Shown here: positions 62,736 to 64,000 of the stretch, piece after piece
Layout: each line of letters opens with the position of its first letter
Numbering within the stretch: the stretch's first letter is position 1
From: an uncultured Methanolobus sp.
Lineage (GTDB): Archaea > Halobacteriota > Methanosarcinia > Methanosarcinales > Methanosarcinaceae
DNA length: 64,000 bases
Assembly: GCF_963665675.1 (NCBI RefSeq)
Contig: NZ_OY762426.1
Location: 1,798,001-1,862,000, forward strand
Direction of reading: 5' to 3'
Translations under genes and position numbers: made by a program
Notes under the pieces: model-generated
Databases searched by the model: none
Told to the model about the DNA's origin: nothing
Seen by the model: only the letters and a program-made list of their open reading frames with translations

Positions 62736-63075
62736 GCTAGTAAGTTAAAGCAAAAACAAAACTTAAGATTGCTCTGTCATAGAAATATGATGCTATTACA
62801 ACAACAAATGTTTCAAGGACAAGAGTTCAGGAACAGAAGATGCTTCAGATGACTGGGGTGAAACACCATCCAGTTATAATTGAGCATTTTCTTCTTTTTT
62901 TATTTTATTAAATAATAACTGCAGATTTTAGTTATGTTTATGTACCAACAAAGACATTTTCTCTAGTACAAACTCATATGTTTAGCACTAAAGTGAATAG
63001 AATTAAACATATGTTTGTAACATTATTCAGTATGCTCGTAGTATAATTTGTTCTTATGGTTTCTATGGTGGTTCA
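62736..63075. other. Gap between exporter operon and partial exported protein
   Basis: 340 bp. A short open stretch (62785-62882) ends in a plausible-looking peptide tail (GTEDASDDWGETPSSYN) but has no usable start, so it may be a decayed gene end. Otherwise AT-rich with a T tract. No RNA or repeat was recognised. Confidence 0.35.
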
Positions 63076-64000
63076 ATGTTCGTAATAAACAAAATGTGGA
63101 AAAGCTTGCTTATTCTATTCTTAGTTGCATTTCTCTCAATTAGCTATGCAAGCGCAGCAACCGATACATTTGAAGAATACGCAGAAGATTCACATTTCAT
63201 AGCTGGCAGAGGGAATTCACCTGATACTGTAGATCAGGAATGGAAAAATGCAATGAGGGACTGCTGGTTAAATATTACAAAAGAAGTTGGTCCATCTTAT
63301 TCTGAATTTGACAGCTCCATTAATAGCTTTGGAGGTGGCAATGACATATTAAATGTGTACATCGGCTCTGCTTATGAGGGGCAAATCAATGACTCAAGAA
63401 TTGATGAAATGTACCAGAATATTGAATCTTATTGTGAAGAGAACTGTGGAATAAATGATGTCCCGGTAGTTTTCATGTGGGATGAAGATGAAGAAGATAT
63501 GCCATTGCCTGATTACGGTCCAGAGATATTTGAAAAAGCCGCAAACAGTTCTGGGTTTGTAGCTTCAAAAGGCACTATGCCTGTAATTACAGATGCAAGT
63601 GAGAAAAGAGACTGGCTTGATTTACTTACTCACTGTGCTCGTGGAAATAAAGAAATAAACAATTATTTTAGATCGTCTGGTGGCCCTTTACTCAGTTTTG
63701 GAAATTATATTGATGGTTATTTGGAGGTAGGTCTTAATTCGGCTACTCCGGAAAAAGTAAATGAGTCAGTGATTGATGAAATATACCAGACAATCGATGA
63801 AGCAGCTGAAGAGGAAGGAGTAAGCAATGTACCTGTTGTTTTTGTATGGACTGTAGGTTACGATAACACAATAGCAGTTGAGTCTCCATTTGTAGAAGAA
63901 GACTTAAAGAATGAAAGCACACAGGACAACGAAGATTCTACACGAACTACATCGGGTTTCACTTCAATCATGCTTATTCTATGTCTGTTGATTATGGCTT
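63076..64000 (+). CDS. Exported repeat protein, cut by window end
   Basis: Open to the window edge, 308 codons seen. Signal peptide (SLLILFLVAFLSISYASA), then two similar units: the first with NVYIGSAYEGQINDSRIDEM and DVPVVFMW (about residues 95-140), the second with VIDEIYQTIDEAAEEEGVSN and VPVVFVWTVG (about 235-275). A Ser/Glu linker leads to a C-terminal hydrophobic anchor TTSGFTSIMLILCLLIMA that is incomplete. The units match the C-terminal part of the protein at 49174. Unknown function; probably anchored at the surface. Confidence 0.75.
   Translation, partial: MFVINKMWKSLLILFLVAFLSISYASAATDTFEEYAEDSHFIAGRGNSPDTVDQEWKNAMRDCWLNITKEVGPSYSEFDSSINSFGGGNDILNVYIGSAYEGQINDSRIDEMYQNIESYCEENCGINDVPVVFMWDEDEEDMPLPDYGPEIFEKAANSSGFVASKGTMPVITDASEKRDWLDLLTHCARGNKEINNYFRSSGGPLLSFGNYIDGYLEVGLNSATPEKVNESVIDEIYQTIDEAAEEEGVSNVPVVFVWTVGYDNTIAVESPFVEEDLKNESTQDNEDSTRTTSGFTSIMLILCLLIMA

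Noticed and set aside
62773..62882. Possible gene end (GTEDASDDWGETPSSYN) after the exporter
   Set aside because: The frame lacks a start codon after an in-frame stop. It may be decayed coding DNA but cannot be supported as a gene.
1..64000. Pyrrolysine (in-frame TAG) or selenocysteine readthrough genes
   Set aside because: I saw no TAG or TGA interrupting a recognisable family, although the lineage can use pyrrolysine.

Overview
The window comes from a methanogenic archaeon, most likely a methylotrophic member of the Methanosarcinaceae such as Methanolobus or a close relative (inference). The clues are heterodisulfide reductase HdrCB, the chromosomal protein MC1, MptA for tetrahydrosarcinapterin, F420-linked enzymes, the DKFP-type shikimate genes, archaeosine RaSEA, split GMP synthetase genes, and archaeal TATA-box promoters with GGAGG/GGTG ribosome sites.

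Regions 1-46.9 kb are mainly core metabolism with short gaps: the aro operon (aroA'-aroB'-aroD-aroE, minus strand, aroE cut by the window edge); a KaiC-like ATPase; guaAa and SRP54; two identical initiator tRNAs; purine salvage; a methyltransferase/ATP-grasp fusion; dinB; rps17e-dapA-dapB; pyrBI; an HPS-RraA fusion; a prepilin peptidase; recQ; two sortase-type surface proteins; guaAb-raSEA; argB; MC1; mptA; an M20 amidohydrolase with acetyltransferases; tRNA-Arg(CCT); and hdrCB. At 37.4-46.9 kb is a nitrogen-assimilation island: glnA with a likely NrpR operator, a four-gene split glutamate synthase ending in an FrhB-like (F420) subunit, a second glnA, and a second FMN-type glutamate-synthase homologue.

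Regions 46.9-64 kb are accessory. They are AT-richer, with longer gaps and mostly exported or membrane proteins: three related four-helix membrane proteins in tandem, a secreted protein and a chymotrypsin-type protease with EF-hand-like modules, F420:NADP reductase, two secreted coiled-coil/small proteins, two paralogous exported proteins, a membrane-anchored winged-helix protein, and a MacB-type exporter with a COG1361-like partner.

Two observations stand out. (1) Two copies of a structured leader RNA (about 56165-56337 and 58933-59100) share a promoter, three hairpins with compensatory base changes, conserved single-stranded motifs and an in-place start codon for a short unrelated ORF. I do not recognise this RNA family. 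(2) A roughly 310-345 bp non-coding element with terminal inverted repeats (GGCTCTGTAGAA type) and near-perfect 8-bp target duplications occurs three times (14933, 32861 inverted, 54091), with one solitary end at 51646. It looks like a MITE family, and copy A looks like a mosaic of the other two. No CRISPR array, rRNA, intact transposase gene or replication origin was seen.
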